Positions 1 to 8,780 of a stretch of 64,000 nt of DNA are shown one piece after another (position 1 is the first letter of the stretch; every line of letters starts with the position of its first letter). The notes below the pieces were generated by a model. It saw only the letters and a list, made by a program, of their open reading frames with translations, did no database searches and was not told the origin of the DNA. The stretch comes from Streptomyces sp. DG2A-72 (lineage in GTDB: Bacteria; Actinomycetota; Actinomycetes; Streptomycetales; Streptomycetaceae). Location of the stretch: contig NZ_JASTLC010000001.1 of the NCBI RefSeq assembly GCF_030499575.1, forward strand, positions 1,302,001-1,366,000, read 5' to 3'. The translations under genes were made by a program, and so were the position numbers.

Positions 1-1989
1 TTCTTCGACACCGAGACCGCGCAGACCAAGCTGCTGGGCGACCCGGACGCCGGCACCAGCATCTCCGTGGACGCCGCGGACGGCGTCAGCGACCCGCAGC
101 TCAAGCAGCGCGTGGCCGCCGCGCTGGGCGCGGACACCTTCGACTTCCGGACCGCCGACGAGCAGGCCGAGTCGGACGTCGAGCAGCTGGGCGGCTTCCT
201 CGACGTCATCAAGTACGTGATGCTCGGCTTCGCCGGGATCGCCGTCCTGGTCGGTGTGTTCCTGATCGTCAACACCTTCTCGATGCTGATCGCCCAGCGC
301 ACCCGCGAACTGGGGCTGCTGCGCGCGCTCGGCGCGGACCGCCGCCAGGTGCGCCGCTCGGTCCTCACCGAAGCGCTGCTGCTCGGCCTCGTCGGCTCCA
401 CGCTCGGCCTGGCCACCGGCATCGGGCTCGCCGTCGGGCTCATCGAGCTGATGAGCCTGCTCGGCATGAACATCAGGTCCGCCGACATGGTCATCGGCGT
501 GGCGACACCCGTCTCGGCGTACGTCGTCGGCCTCGGCGTCACCTTCGTGGCGGCGTATCTCCCGGCCCGGCGAGCGGCGGGTGTGTCGCCGATGGCGGCG
601 CTCGCGGACGCCGAGATCGCCGACGTGGGAAAGCCGCTGCGGGTGCGCGCTGTGGTGGGCGCGGTCGTCGGGGCGCTGGGCGCGGCGGCGCTGGTGGGCT
701 GTGCCACGGCGACGCAGACGTCGTCGGCGGCCTCCCTGCTCGGCCTCGGCGTGGTCCTGACGCTCATCGCGACGGTCATCGCGGGCCCACTGCTGGTGCG
801 CCCGGTGATCCGGGTCCTCGGCGGAGCCTTCCCCGCACTGTTCGGTTCGGTCGGCCGGATGAGCCAGCGCAACGCCCTGCGCAACCCCCGCCGTACCGGC
901 GCGACCGCGGCGGCCCTGATGGTCGGGCTGGCGCTGGTCGGCGGGATGTCGGTGGCGAGCGCCTCGATGACCAAGTCGTTCGACGAGCAGATCGACAAGA
1001 CGCTGGGCGCCGACTTCGTCGTACAGAACAGCAATTTCGTGCCCTTCCCCGAGGAGGTCACCAAGCGGGTGGAGGCGACGGACGGCGTCGGGCTCGTCGT
1101 GCGCTCACGGCTCACACCGGTGGCGGTGAGCCTCCCGGACGGGGACCGCGTCGAGACGACGGCCGGGGCGTACGATCCCCGGCTCGACGACGTCGCCAAC
1201 ATCACCTACGCGCAGGGCGACTCGGCGGCGGCGCTGGCCAAGGGGCGGATCGCCATGGACCGGGACTTCGCGCGGGACCACGGCGTGCGCGTCGGGAGCA
1301 CGATCCCGGTCGAGTTCCAGGGCGGACGTACGGCCGATCTGACGGTGGGCGCGCTGACCGACCAGGACTCCGCCGACGGGTTCGGGACGCAGGGCGGGCT
1401 GTTCTTCGGCATGCGCACGATGGAGCGGTACGCGCCGGGCGGCCAGGACTCCGCGGTGTACGTGAACGCCTCCCCCGGCACGAGCACCGACGACCTGCGC
1501 ACGAATCTGGAGGCGACCCTCGACCCGTATCCGCAGGTGGACGTCCGGGACATCGCCGACTACAAGGAGCTGGTCCACGACCAGATCGCGGTCCTGCTCT
1601 ACCTCGTGTACGCGCTGCTCGGGCTCGCGATCATCATCGCGGTGCTCGGCGTGGTCAACACCCTTGCCCTGTCGGTCGTCGAGCGGACCCGGGAGATCGG
1701 CCTGCTGCGGGCCATCGGACTCGCCCGGCGCCAGCTGCGCCGCATGATCCGGCTGGAGTCGGTGGTGATCGCGGTGTTCGGCGCGGTCCTGGGACTCGCG
1801 CTGGGACTGGTGTGGGGCGTGTGCACCCAGCAGGTGCTGGCGCTGCAGGGCATGCAGGCGTTCGCGATCCCGTGGACCACGATCATCGCGGTGGTGATCG
1901 GCTCGGCGGTCGTGGGCGTGGTGGCGGCCCTGCTGCCCGCGTTGCGTGCATCCCGCATGAATGTGCTGGCGGCCATCGCGCACGAGTGA
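1..1989 (+). CDS. ABC transporter permease, FtsX/MacB type (5' end outside window)
   Basis: The reading frame is open to the left edge, so the N-terminus is missing. What remains has two FtsX-type modules, each with a long transmembrane helix followed by the family's QRTRELGLLRALGA-like or ERTREIGLLRAIG motif and two further helices. Between them lies a periplasmic-type (MacB_PCD) domain at about residues 300-510 of the visible part. Such permeases pair with a LolD/MacB-like ATPase in export or lipoprotein/peptide resistance systems. The ATPase is presumably upstream, outside the window. Family assignment is firm; the substrate is unknown. Confidence 0.9.
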   Translation, partial: FFDTETAQTKLLGDPDAGTSISVDAADGVSDPQLKQRVAAALGADTFDFRTADEQAESDVEQLGGFLDVIKYVMLGFAGIAVLVGVFLIVNTFSMLIAQRTRELGLLRALGADRRQVRRSVLTEALLLGLVGSTLGLATGIGLAVGLIELMSLLGMNIRSADMVIGVATPVSAYVVGLGVTFVAAYLPARRAAGVSPMAALADAEIADVGKPLRVRAVVGAVVGALGAAALVGCATATQTSSAASLLGLGVVLTLIATVIAGPLLVRPVIRVLGGAFPALFGSVGRMSQRNALRNPRRTGATAAALMVGLALVGGMSVASASMTKSFDEQIDKTLGADFVVQNSNFVPFPEEVTKRVEATDGVGLVVRSRLTPVAVSLPDGDRVETTAGAYDPRLDDVANITYAQGDSAAALAKGRIAMDRDFARDHGVRVGSTIPVEFQGGRTADLTVGALTDQDSADGFGTQGGLFFGMRTMERYAPGGQDSAVYVNASPGTSTDDLRTNLEATLDPYPQVDVRDIADYKELVHDQIAVLLYLVYALLGLAIIIAVLGVVNTLALSVVERTREIGLLRAIGLARRQLRRMIRLESVVIAVFGAVLGLALGLVWGVCTQQVLALQGMQAFAIPWTTIIAVVIGSAVVGVVAALLPALRASRMNVLAAIAHE

Positions 1990-2035
1990 TGGAATCGCGG
2001 CACGCACTCAAGTCGCTTTCAGCTGAGGAGAGTTC

Positions 2036-2899
2036 ATGCCACGCCCGTTCCGCTTCGGTGTCAGTCTGATCACTCCTGCCCCCGCCGCCAAGTGGCGGGC
2101 CAAGTGCCGCCGGGCCGAGGAACTCGGCTACGACGTGATCCTGGTCCCGGACCACCTCGGAATGGTCGCGCCCTTCCCGGCGCTGGTCGCCGCCGCCGAA
2201 GCGACCGAGCGGCCGCGGCTCGGCACCTTCGTGCTCAACGCCGGGTTCTGGAACCCGACGCTGCTCGCACGCGAGGTGGCGACGACGAACGCGCTGACCG
2301 GCGGACGTCTCGAACTCGGGCTCGGCACCGGCTACGTACAGGCCGAGCACGAGGCTGCCGGGCTGCCGTACGGAACGCCACGCGCACGCGTGGACCATCT
2401 TCAGCACACGGTCGAGGAGTTGGACCGGCTGCTCGACGCGGACGAGCGGGTGCCGTTGATGATCGGCGGCAACGGCGACCGCATGATGCGCATGACCGCC
2501 GAGCACGCCGACATCGCGGCCTTCACGGCGGCGCGTGCGGTGCCCGGGAGCACGACGGGGCAGCTGCTGCCGATCTCTCCCGAGGAACTCGACGAGCGCA
2601 TCGCCCTGTACCGGCGGCTGGCCGAGGGCCGCAAGGAGCCGGCCGAGCTGAATCTGCTGATCCAGATGGTGACCGTGACGGAGGACCGCGCGGAGGTCGT
2701 GCGGCCGTTGGCCGACCGGGTGCCGGACCTGACGCTGGAGCAGGCGCTCGACCTGCCGCTCGTCGTCGTCGGCACCCTGGAGGAGATCACCGCGCAGGTG
2801 CGGGCGCAGCGGGAGCGGTACGGGTTCTCGTACCTGACGGTCCTGGAGCCGTACATGGAGGCGTTCGCGCCGGTGATCGGGGCATTGCGGGGCGCGTAG
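2036..2899 (+). CDS. LLM-class F420-dependent oxidoreductase
   Basis: A 287-residue protein starting at ATG 2036, preceded by a good ribosome site (GAGGAG at about 2025). It begins with the short beta-strand FRFGVSLI and continues as a luciferase-like TIM barrel. The segments DVILVPDHLG, LARE(V)ATTNALTGGRLELGLGTGY and PLMIGGNGDRMMR match the luciferase-like monooxygenase family. The closest type is the mycobacterial/streptomycete MSMEG_2516-like F420 subfamily. It probably uses cofactor F420 for a hydride transfer; the substrate cannot be told from sequence. It lies 46 bp after the ABC permease and may be cotranscribed with it. Confidence 0.88.
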   Translation: MPRPFRFGVSLITPAPAAKWRAKCRRAEELGYDVILVPDHLGMVAPFPALVAAAEATERPRLGTFVLNAGFWNPTLLAREVATTNALTGGRLELGLGTGYVQAEHEAAGLPYGTPRARVDHLQHTVEELDRLLDADERVPLMIGGNGDRMMRMTAEHADIAAFTAARAVPGSTTGQLLPISPEELDERIALYRRLAEGRKEPAELNLLIQMVTVTEDRAEVVRPLADRVPDLTLEQALDLPLVVVGTLEEITAQVRAQRERYGFSYLTVLEPYMEAFAPVIGALRGA

Positions 2900-2960
2900 C
2901 AGCCCGTCCGAACAGTGGAATGCCGCATGCCAACCGATGCGCCTGTGATGTGATCACGCC

Positions 2961-3386
2961 ATGACTGAGCTGCGGATACGGGCCGCCGGGCCCGACGACC
3001 TCGACACCGTTCTGGCCTTCTGGAAGACGGCCGCCGAGGGCACGAGCATCAGCGACGACCGCAACGGCGTGGAGCGGCTGGTCGACCGTGATCCGGATGC
3101 GCTGATCATCGCCGAGCAGGGCGGCGATCTGGTGGGCACGGTGATCGCGGGATTCGACGGCTGGCGCTGCCATCTGTACCGGCTGGCCGTGCATCCGGAC
3201 CGCCGCCGTCAGGGGATCGGTGCGGCGCTGCTGGCCGCCGCGGAGGAGCGGTTCGTGCGGCTCGGCGGGCGCCGTGGGGACGCGATGGTGCTGCAGCGCA
3301 ACGAAACCGCCCACCATGCCTGGCGCGCGGCGGGGTACGCGCCTCAGGAGCAGTGGCGGCGCTGGATCAAGCCCTTCGGAGAGTAG
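2961..3386 (+). CDS. GNAT family N-acetyltransferase
   Basis: A 141-residue single-domain GNAT protein. The acetyl-CoA pyrophosphate-binding loop is visible as HPDRRRQGIGAALL (about residues 77-90), preceded by the beta-bulge strand LYRLAV and followed by NETAHHAWRAAGY, the typical C-terminal half. It starts at ATG 2961, 61 bp downstream of the oxidoreductase. The acceptor substrate (small molecule or protein amine) cannot be inferred. No sign of truncation. Confidence 0.87.
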   Translation: MTELRIRAAGPDDLDTVLAFWKTAAEGTSISDDRNGVERLVDRDPDALIIAEQGGDLVGTVIAGFDGWRCHLYRLAVHPDRRRQGIGAALLAAAEERFVRLGGRRGDAMVLQRNETAHHAWRAAGYAPQEQWRRWIKPFGE

Positions 3387-3550
3387 GGGGCCGCCCGGCA
3401 TCTTTGCTCGTCCTTTACCCTTGGAGACCACTTCGGTTCTCCTTCGGTTTCCACGGAAAGGTGTGAGCGTCCGCCCATGGGCGAGCCTCCCAGTAGACGA
3501 CATCGCGCGATCCTCCCCGCTCTGCCCGATCATGGGACGGGGGTGACCCG

Positions 3551-4885
3551 ATGACCGAAGTGCTCCTCCTCCTGGTGGCGATCCTGCTGTCGATGGCCTG
3601 CGGCGCCTTCGTCGCGGCGGAGTTCTCGCTCACCACGGTCGAACGCGGCGAACTCGAACGGGCCGTGGAGCGCGGCGAGCGGGGCGCCGCGGGGGCGTTG
3701 AAGGCCGTACGGAACCTGACCTTCCAGCTCTCCGGGGCGCAGCTCGGCATCACCGTCACCAATCTGGTCGTCGGCATGCTCGCCGAGCCGTCGATCGCCG
3801 CGCTGATCGCGGGCCCGCTGGAGTCGATGGGCATCTCGCGCTCCACCGCGTCCTCGATCGCCCTGGTGCTGGGTACGGCCCTGTCGACCGTAGTGCTGAT
3901 GGTCGTCGGCGAGCTGGTGCCGAAGAACTGGGCGATCTCGTCGCCGCTGGCCGTGGCCAAGCGCGTCGGCAACGCGCAGCGCTGGTTCAGCGCCGCCTTC
4001 CGGCCCTTCATCGCGCACCTCAACAACACGGCGAACCGGATCGTGCGCCTCTTCGGCGTGGAGCCCGCCGAAGAACTGGCCTCCGCGCGCGGACCGCAGG
4101 AACTGGCGGCGCTCGCCCGGCACTCCGCCCGCGAAGGCGCACTGGAGGCCGACACCGCCGAGCTGTTCGTGCGGACCCTGAACCTCGCCGACCTGACCGC
4201 GGAGAACGTGATGACGCCCCGCGTGCAGGTCTTCGCCCTCGACGTCCAGGCGACCTGCGAGGACGTGGCGAACGCGACCCGGGCCACGGGCCTGTCCCGG
4301 TTCCCCGTCTTCCGCGGCAACCTCGACTCGGTCGTGGGCACCGCGCACATCAAGGACGTGCTGGCGGTGCCCGCGGAGCGCCGGGCGCGCGTGCGGGTCG
4401 CGGAACTCATGCGCGAGCCGCTGCTCGTGCCCGAGTCGCTGACCGTCGACCGGCTGCTGGACCGGCTGTCCGGCAAGCGCACGATGGCCGTCGTCATCGA
4501 CGAGTACGGCGGTACGGCGGGCGTGGCCACGCTGGAGGACATCGTCGAGGAGGTCGTCGGCGAGGTGCGGGACGAGCACGACCCGCACGAGACGCCCGAC
4601 CTGGCCGTCGCGGGCAGCGACGACGACGGACGCGCACAGTTCTCGGCGGACGGCGCCGCCCGCATGGACCAGCTCGCGCGCGTCGGACTGAGGGCGCCGG
4701 AGGGGCCGTACGAGACGCTGGCCGGTCTCGTGGCGCACGAGCTCGGCCGCATACCGGCCGTCGGTGACTGTGTCGAGGTCGTGGGCTGGCGACTCGACGT
4801 GGTCGACGCGTCGGGCCGCAGGGCGGCGCGCGTGCTGCTGCATGCGCCGCTGGACGACGTACGCGACGGGGAGGGCGAGCGATGA
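3551..4885 (+). CDS. CNNM/HlyC-CorC family membrane protein (DUF21-CBS-CorC)
   Basis: A 444-residue protein with the full family layout. It has an N-terminal DUF21/CNNM transmembrane domain (about residues 1-200, with the conserved GAQLGITVTNLVVG and VGELVPKNWA segments). A tandem CBS pair follows (about 210-335), then a C-terminal CorC_HlyC domain (about 350-430). Family members are linked to Mg2+/Co2+ efflux or resistance; the old name hemolysin C is misleading. The stop overlaps the start of the next gene by 4 bp (ATGA), so the two are translationally coupled. Confidence 0.9.
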   Translation: MTEVLLLLVAILLSMACGAFVAAEFSLTTVERGELERAVERGERGAAGALKAVRNLTFQLSGAQLGITVTNLVVGMLAEPSIAALIAGPLESMGISRSTASSIALVLGTALSTVVLMVVGELVPKNWAISSPLAVAKRVGNAQRWFSAAFRPFIAHLNNTANRIVRLFGVEPAEELASARGPQELAALARHSAREGALEADTAELFVRTLNLADLTAENVMTPRVQVFALDVQATCEDVANATRATGLSRFPVFRGNLDSVVGTAHIKDVLAVPAERRARVRVAELMREPLLVPESLTVDRLLDRLSGKRTMAVVIDEYGGTAGVATLEDIVEEVVGEVRDEHDPHETPDLAVAGSDDDGRAQFSADGAARMDQLARVGLRAPEGPYETLAGLVAHELGRIPAVGDCVEVVGWRLDVVDASGRRAARVLLHAPLDDVRDGEGER

Positions 4886-5895
4886 CCGCCGTACAGCTTC
4901 TGATCGGTTTCGCGACCCTGGTCGTCAACGCCTTCTTCGTGGGCGCCGAGTTCGCGCTGATCTCGGTGCGCCGCAGCCAGATCGAGCCGCACGCCGAGCA
5001 GGGCGACCGGCGGGCCAAGAGCGTGCTGTGGGGTCTGGAGCATGTGTCCGCGCTGATGGCCGCGGCACAGCTCGGCATCACACTGTGCACGCTGGTCCTG
5101 GGTGTCGTCGCGGAGCCGGCGATCGAGCATCTGCTGGAGCCGGCGTTCCACGCGCTCGGTGTGCCGGAGGGTGCGGGGCATGTGGTGTCGTTCGCGATCG
5201 CGCTGGCCCTGGCGACATATCTGCACATGCTGCTCGGCGAGATGGTGCCGAAGAACATCGCGCTGGCCGAGCCGGTGCGCAGCGCGCTGGTCCTCGGACC
5301 GCCGCTGGTCGCCCTGTCGCGGACGCTGCGCCCGGTGATCTTCACGATCAACGCCTTCGCGAACGGCCTGCTGAAGCTGTTGCGCGTGGAGACCAAGGAC
5401 GAGGTGACCGCGACCTTCTCGGACGCCGAGCTGGCCCGTCTGGTCCGGGACTCCGGCGAGGCCGGCCTCATCGACGAGCGGGCGCGGGAGCGGCTGCACG
5501 ACGCCCTGGAACTGGGCCGACGGCCCGTGCACGACGTCGTGCTTCCGCTGGAACGCGTCGTCTACGCGCGCGTGGGCGTCACGCCCGAGCAGTTGGAGGG
5601 GCTGTCGGCCGAGTCCGGGTTCTCCCGCTTCCCGGTCGTGGACGAGGGGCGGCGCATCGTCGGGTATCTGCATGTGAAGGACGCACTGGACAAGATGCCG
5701 CGGGACCTGCCGTTCGAGGTCCGGGAGATGCGGTCCATCGCGCGCGTGCGGGCCGGCACACCGCTGGACGACGTGCTCACCGCGATGCGGCGCAGCCGTA
5801 CGCATCTCGCCGCGGTGCTGGGCGACGACGGGCGGCTGGCAGGGCTGGTGACGATGGAGGACGTCCTGCGGGAGCTGTTCGGGCAGCGGACCTGA
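4882..5895 (+). CDS. CNNM/HlyC family membrane protein, short paralogue (DUF21-CBS)
   Basis: A 337-residue paralogue of the preceding gene, overlapping it by 4 bp. It carries the DUF21 membrane domain (AAAQLGITLCTLVLG and LGEMVPKNIALAE visible) and the CBS pair, but ends at EDVLRELFGQRT with no CorC_HlyC domain. Two neighbouring paralogues of unequal length suggest a heteromeric divalent-cation transporter or regulator, which is an inference. The pair looks like one operon. Confidence 0.9.
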   Translation: MTAVQLLIGFATLVVNAFFVGAEFALISVRRSQIEPHAEQGDRRAKSVLWGLEHVSALMAAAQLGITLCTLVLGVVAEPAIEHLLEPAFHALGVPEGAGHVVSFAIALALATYLHMLLGEMVPKNIALAEPVRSALVLGPPLVALSRTLRPVIFTINAFANGLLKLLRVETKDEVTATFSDAELARLVRDSGEAGLIDERARERLHDALELGRRPVHDVVLPLERVVYARVGVTPEQLEGLSAESGFSRFPVVDEGRRIVGYLHVKDALDKMPRDLPFEVREMRSIARVRAGTPLDDVLTAMRRSRTHLAAVLGDDGRLAGLVTMEDVLRELFGQRT

Positions 5896-5960
5896 CCCGT
5901 GTCCGGCGGAACAGGCCGACCGACCGACGGGTATGGAACCGGGATACCATCTCTGTCGCC

Positions 5961-6875
5961 ATGCAGAAGAACCCCACTTTCACCAGCCTGGTCGCGGTCG
6001 GCGACTCGTTCACCGAGGGCATGTCGGACCTGCTGCCGGACGGCTCCTACCGGGGCTGGGCCGATCTCCTCGCCGGGCGGATGGCCGCCCGCGCGCCCGG
6101 TTTCCGGTACGCGAACCTCGCGGTGCGCGGCAAGCTGATCCGGCAGATCGTGAACGAGCAGGTGGACGTGGCGGTCGCCATGGAAGCCGACGTGATCACG
6201 CTGGTGGGCGGGCTCAACGACACACTCCGCCCCAAGTGCGACATGGGGCAGGTGCGCGGTCTCCTGGCGGAGGCCGTGGAACGGCTGGCGCCCGCCTGCA
6301 AGCAACTGGTGCTGATGCGCAGCCCCGGCCGTCAGGGCCCGGTCCTTGAACGGTTCCGGCCCCGCATGGAGGAGCTGTTCGTCTGCGTCGACGACCTCGC
6401 CGCACGGCACGGCGCGGTCGTCGTCGACCTGTACGGGGCCCCCTCGCTGGGCGACCCGCGCCTGTGGGACGTGGACCGGCTGCACCTGACGGCCGACGGG
6501 CACCGCCGGGTCGCGGAGGCGGTGTGGCAGGCGCTCGGCTACGAGTCCGAGGACACCGAGTGGCGCACCCCGCCGCCCGCCACCGCGCCGCCCGGGTGGG
6601 CTACGCGCCGGGTCGCCGACGCCCGATTCGCCAGGCAGCACCTGCTCCCGTGGATCGGCCGCCGGCTGACCGGCCGGTCCTCGGGCGACAATGTTTTTCC
6701 GTTGTCAGTCCCCAACTGGGATGATCCCGTATGTGCCGTGCACTGCCGTGAGATCGGCTGCTACTGGACCTGGGACGACCTCTGGCCGGACGGTCCACCC
6801 GCTGTGGCCCCGCATACGCATAGGGCGGTCGGCCCGTCGGAGCCGTGCGTCGTGTGCGCCACGCCAGCCCACTAG
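5961..6875 (+). CDS. SGNH hydrolase interrupted by element insertion; chimeric C-terminus
   Basis: An SGNH/GDSL-type esterase or lipase. The nucleophile block VAVGDSFTEG is at about residues 12-21, GGLNDT forms block III, and DRLHLTADGH supplies the catalytic Asp/His. Codons 1-239 are the native gene. After Arg-239 (6675-6677) the frame continues across the left junction of a mobile element and runs into element DNA, giving a 304-residue chimera. The native last 21 codons lie at 18722-18787; joining them gives a 260-residue protein. All catalytic residues are upstream of the junction, so activity may survive. The foreign tail is Cys/His-rich (CREIGCYW, CVVC) and may itself be a small element ORF starting at an internal GTG. 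Confidence 0.88.
   Translation: MQKNPTFTSLVAVGDSFTEGMSDLLPDGSYRGWADLLAGRMAARAPGFRYANLAVRGKLIRQIVNEQVDVAVAMEADVITLVGGLNDTLRPKCDMGQVRGLLAEAVERLAPACKQLVLMRSPGRQGPVLERFRPRMEELFVCVDDLAARHGAVVVDLYGAPSLGDPRLWDVDRLHLTADGHRRVAEAVWQALGYESEDTEWRTPPPATAPPGWATRRVADARFARQHLLPWIGRRLTGRSSGDNVFPLSVPNWDDPVCAVHCREIGCYWTWDDLWPDGPPAVAPHTHRAVGPSEPCVVCATPAH
6677..6689 (+). other. attL candidate of the integrated element
   Basis: GTCCTCGGGCGAC encodes the last native-like codons (Ser-Ser-Gly-Asp) before the host sequence diverges. It matches 11 of 13 bases of the right junction at 18721-18733. Crossover must lie in one of the identical blocks (GTC, TC or GGCGAC), which cannot be separated from this window alone. 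Confidence 0.75.
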
Positions 6876-7082
6876 CCAACAGGCACCGCGCTGCGCACAC
6901 GTCACTCCTCCTCGCGGGTCACGCGGGCGGCGGACACCCGTCAGCGCCGCCGTCTCTCAGGCGGCGAGCGCGGGTGGGACAAGGCGGTGAATTAGGGCCG
7001 TACGAGATTTCGCAGAAGATCGACGAACCGGCGGTCACCGATTTAGTCAAGCCGACCTAGCACGAGGAGCAGGACTGGTCTT

Positions 7083-7150
7083 GTCAACCTCCGGTTGACG
7101 CTTGTAGTGATAACGCCAGTTACCGCTACAAGCGTCAACCGTTGATTGAC
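7083..7150 (+). repeat. 68-bp palindromic repeat, copy 1
   Basis: Contains a long hairpin: 22-nt arms at 7093-7114 and 7119-7140 match at 20 of 22 positions around the loop GCCA. The hexamer GTCAAC/GTTGAC recurs as two pairs (7083 and 7094; 7134 and 7145), each pair offset 11 bp, about one helical turn, with 51 bp between pairs. The reverse complement closely resembles copy 2. Confidence 0.85.
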
Positions 7151-7288
7151 ATCCAGGCGACCCTAAAAGCATCTAAATGAGGGCTTCCATGGCGTGAGCC
7201 CTGCGTCATCACCCTCCACCCGTTCCAGCGCCAGCGGCTGGCCAGGGCGCGGTCGCGCGTGCGATCGACCCTTGAGGGCACCACCCCC

Positions 7289-7356
7289 GTCAACCCGGGC
7301 TTGACGCTGGTAGCGGTAACTGGCGTTACCACTACTTCCGTCAACTGAAGGTTGAC
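7289..7356 (-). repeat. 68-bp palindromic repeat, copy 2 (inverted)
   Basis: Matches the reverse complement of copy 1 at about 56 of 68 positions by eye. The central GGTAACTGGCGTTACC-like core and the hexamer spacing (7289, 7300, 7340, 7351) are preserved. Its own hairpin is more degenerate than that of copy 1. Same length and same 11/51-bp periodicity as copy 1 point to a functional protein-binding site rather than chance. Confidence 0.85.
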
Positions 7357-7395
7357 GCACGTTATCCCCGCACGGTCCCCGAATCACCCGTGTGG

Positions 7396-8169
7396 CTACT
7401 CCTCTGGTGGAGCGCTCACGGCCGCAAGCTCGATGCCGCGCACGCGGCGCAGCCAGCGGGCCAGGACGTACAGCCCCGCCCCGAGAATCCCGCACGGCTC
7501 CCAGACCTCCGTCACCAAAGCCGGGATCCCGCCGTCATCGACAATGTAGATCGCCTGCGCACCGACGATGGAGGCGATGAATCCGTTCGTACGTGAGTCC
7601 TGCGACAGCAGCCAGTCCACCGGGCGCCACAACGGGCGGACCAGATCACTCGCCCGCATCCGGATCGCCGCGATGAGAAATCCCAGGGCGAGCATCAACC
7701 GTTGCCACGAAGAGAGGAAGACGTCGCTATCAGGGTCACCGGCAAGGATGGCCGTCCATTCCTCACACAGATGGGAACGTTGCGGACCTGCGATCCACGT
7801 GGCCAGTGACACGGCCCGCCTTGCCCGGGGCCGCATCGTCTCCCATCCCCCAGCTCTGGCGTACTGGACGTCATGCAGCGCGAACTGGCCAGTCTTGTTA
7901 TTCACCTTCGCCACGCCACGAAGGCGGGCGGTGAAGTTGAAGCACAAGACCGTCTGCGATGCGAGCGCACGGCTCCCTACTTCGATCGCCGTGTTCTGTA
8001 CAAAGTGGAACTGCGATAGGTCGCCCCGCTGGTACCGGTGGGCGACCGAAAGCAGGCGGATCTGCTGGTCTCGGGGAAGATCCTCAAATGCGCGTTGCGC
8101 GTTGGGCATGATCGATACGTGGACGCGGTCGAAGTTCCGGGCGGGGACGTAACTGCTCTCTCGGCTCAC
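7396..8169 (-). CDS. Hypothetical protein with C-terminal membrane segments, coupled to PadR
   Basis: A 257-residue protein. I chose GTG 8169 because it overlaps the stop of the upstream PadR gene by 4 bp (GTGA), indicating translational coupling. Roughly the first 150 residues look soluble and basic. The C-terminal 110 contain hydrophobic stretches (LMLALGFLIAAI, FIASIVGAQAIYIV, ILGAGLYVLARWL) suggesting two or three membrane passes. I do not recognise the family. The PadR coupling suggests that its expression is controlled by that repressor. It is the last gene of this minus-strand run before the palindrome region. Confidence 0.75.
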   Translation of the reverse strand: MSRESSYVPARNFDRVHVSIMPNAQRAFEDLPRDQQIRLLSVAHRYQRGDLSQFHFVQNTAIEVGSRALASQTVLCFNFTARLRGVAKVNNKTGQFALHDVQYARAGGWETMRPRARRAVSLATWIAGPQRSHLCEEWTAILAGDPDSDVFLSSWQRLMLALGFLIAAIRMRASDLVRPLWRPVDWLLSQDSRTNGFIASIVGAQAIYIVDDGGIPALVTEVWEPCGILGAGLYVLARWLRRVRGIELAAVSAPPEE

Positions 8170-8480
8170 GCGATACCGCCTGCGAGGCCAAACCGAGAAC
8201 GCCGCGCGCGTCGCGCCTCCAGCGCAGCGCCTGCCTGCGCGCGACCTGTTCCGGTGAGTTCGTAATAGCGGCGGGCAGGACGGCCTGGATGCGGCTCGGT
8301 CTCGTCGTAGCTCGCCACCCAGCCGCGCTCCAACAGCCGATCCAGGATCGGGTACACGGTGCCGGAGCCGAGGTCTGCGTCGCGGCAGATGCTGAGCCCC
8401 CAAGCAGGGGCGTCGTCCGTCGCGGCCAGCAGCACCTCCAGCACGGCGATGGTCGGCTTTGTAAGCCTCGGAGCGGTCAT
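8166..8480 (-). CDS. PadR family transcriptional regulator
   Basis: A 104-residue winged-helix protein. The PadR signature is visible: a first helix with TIAVLEVLLA, then WGLSICRDADLGSGTVYPILDRLLERGWV (about residues 27-55), and the wing strand PGRPARRYYELTGTG. It lacks a long C-terminal dimerisation domain, as in short PadR-s1/s2 proteins. It probably represses its own promoter and the coupled downstream membrane-protein gene. The ligand is unknown. Confidence 0.9.
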   Translation of the reverse strand: MTAPRLTKPTIAVLEVLLAATDDAPAWGLSICRDADLGSGTVYPILDRLLERGWVASYDETEPHPGRPARRYYELTGTGRAQAGAALEARRARRSRFGLAGGIA

Positions 8481-8558
8481 GGCTCCATTAGAGCATGTGT
8501 CGAGTACGACAGACTGTCATTTCGGCGGAGACGATGGGAAGTTGGGCCGCAGCAGGGC

Positions 8559-8780
8559 CTACTCGACACGCTCGACCAGGGCGAACGACGTGCAGATGCG
8601 CCGGAAGCCGCCGTGGCCCGTCATGCCGGTGTGACGCATGCATTCGACGTCCACTGCCGCGTCGTCGGTCGAGGGGGTGGCCGTCCACTCGCACTTCAGG
8701 CACTCGGCCTCGAACGTCACGTCGGTGTCCGGGTGCTGGGTGATCCGGTGTCGCACGTAGCGCAGGATCGAGCGGGTCAC
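8559..8780 (-). CDS. DUF7848-like small protein
   Basis: A 73-residue protein resembling the small actinobacterial DUF7848 family (pattern: TRSILRYV, then a Cys pair in AECLKCEW, then a C-terminal FRRICTSFALVER). Start GTG 8780 overlaps the stop of the upstream 65-residue gene by 4 bp (GTGA). The CxxC could bind zinc, but no second pair is present. The function is unknown. The family typically travels with XRE/DUF5753 regulators in Streptomyces. Confidence 0.7.
   Translation of the reverse strand: MTRSILRYVRHRITQHPDTDVTFEAECLKCEWTATPSTDDAAVDVECMRHTGMTGHGGFRRICTSFALVERVE

Larger units (their letters stand above)
6876..7395. other. Non-coding left arm of the element, holding two long palindromes
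   Basis: About 520 bp between the stop of the chimeric hydrolase and the 3' end of the next minus-strand gene. No convincing ORF. It contains the two 68-bp hairpin sequences listed separately (7083-7150 and 7289-7356), separated by about 138 bp of sequence with no clear feature. Because both flanking genes end here, it is not a promoter region in the integrated state. Confidence 0.7.

Noticed and set aside
3415..5805. Long minus-strand frame (796 codons) opposite the CNNM pair
   Set aside because: Composition is Ser/Arg/Thr-rich shadow sequence without domains. The plus strand encodes two well-formed CNNM proteins.
5930..5948. Short inverted repeat GGTAT/ATACC before the SGNH hydrolase start
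   Set aside because: Five-base arms are too short to distinguish from chance in this sequence.
7083..7356. CRISPR array
   Set aside because: Only two copies in opposite orientation with one spacer-like gap, and no cas genes.
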